Below are positions 51,260 to 51,385 of a DNA stretch of 51,385 bases, piece by piece. The stretch is from Planctomycetaceae bacterium (GTDB lineage: Bacteria; Planctomycetota; Planctomycetia; Planctomycetales; Planctomycetaceae). Below the pieces are notes generated by a model. It searched no databases and had not been told where the DNA came from. It worked only from the letters and a program-made list of their open reading frames with translations. The stretch's first letter is position 1. The number at the start of each line of letters is the position of its first letter. A program made the position numbers and the translations under genes. The stretch is taken from the NCBI GenBank assembly GCA_021732845.1, contig JAKFUF010000084.1, positions 1 through 51,385 of the forward strand. The letters are read 5' to 3'.

Positions 51260-51385
51260 ATAGGGGTAGGGAGGGCCGATTGGTTTCGGCTCCCCCCTCC
51301 CTCCGAACCGGACTGGCGGATTTCCCGCATCCGGCTCTCCAGTTGATGGTCTTACCTGGGACAGGGTTGAAGTGCGAGTTTGTGG
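51260..51385 (-). mobile_element. 3' end of a group II intron (domains V and VI), cut by window edge
   Basis: Read on the minus strand, 51337-51305 has the shape of group II intron domain V: GAGCCGG, AUGCGG, a GAAA-type loop, CCGC and CCGGUUC. It is followed by a GGAGGGAGG stem that pairs with CCUCCC through an inner GCCGA/UCGGC hairpin, as in domain VI, ending near CUACCCCUAU at about 51260, with a terminal AY. The intron-encoded reverse transcriptase would lie past the right edge; a short end of its frame may be in 51338-51385. Confidence 0.75.

Noticed and set aside
50086-51330. 414-aa minus-strand open frame
   Set aside because: Starts in the intron end and is antisense to the FGE-like gene; a known type of spurious call near group II introns.

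Overview
The window looks like a stretch of a high-GC planctomycete chromosome (Gemmata/Pirellula-like). The signs are a DUF1501 protein, two SUMF1/FGE-like proteins, a Ser/Thr kinase fused to a very large extracytoplasmic region, an FG-GAP/VCBS protein, low-complexity secreted proteins of planctomycete style, and many short palindromic intergenic repeats. No rRNA, tRNA or CRISPR array was seen.

Layout. 1-1.6 kb: a palindromic repeat, a possible gene remnant and a Tat-exported beta-carbonic anhydrase. 1.6-7.0 kb: a tightly coupled chaperone cluster (772-aa TPR protein, 99-aa J-domain-like protein without a canonical HPD, GrpE-like protein, short HscC-like Hsp70). 7.1-10.8 kb: an FGE-like protein divergent from a MarR-type regulator plus a short accessory SecA. 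11.4-18.4 kb: a four-gene type I-G (formerly I-U) cas operon, csb1-csb2-cas3-csb3, all joined by ATGA overlaps, without cas1, cas2, cas4 or an array. Its right end runs antisense into a TPR gene that seems to have lost its 3' end. 19.1-25.0 kb: a polytopic membrane protein and the 1525-aa kinase. 25.2-32.1 kb: a macro-domain protein, small secreted or anchored hypotheticals, ScpB convergent with an RluB-type pseudouridine synthase, and a 2-Cys peroxiredoxin. 32.5-37.8 kb: a GlgB-type branching enzyme, an FG-GAP protein and a frameshifted DUF3800 gene. 38.0-44.1 kb: WecB-type epimerase, a DUF4351 remnant, DUF1501, a secreted hypothetical, GNAT, DCC-family, ArsR and an alkyltransferase-like protein. 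44.5-51.4 kb: an ABC-type permease with no adjacent ATPase, a sodium:solute symporter, a repeat-rich gap, a VKOR-thioredoxin fusion, a second FGE-like protein, and the 3' end (domains V and VI) of a group II intron whose body lies beyond the right edge.

The strongest candidates for little-described biology are the TPR/J/GrpE/Hsp70 cluster with its HPD-less J protein, the adaptation-less type I-G cas operon with a coiled-coil insertion in Csb2 and a visible host-gene junction, and the MarR/short-SecA pair. All calls come from reading the sequence and remembered family motifs; no database search was run.
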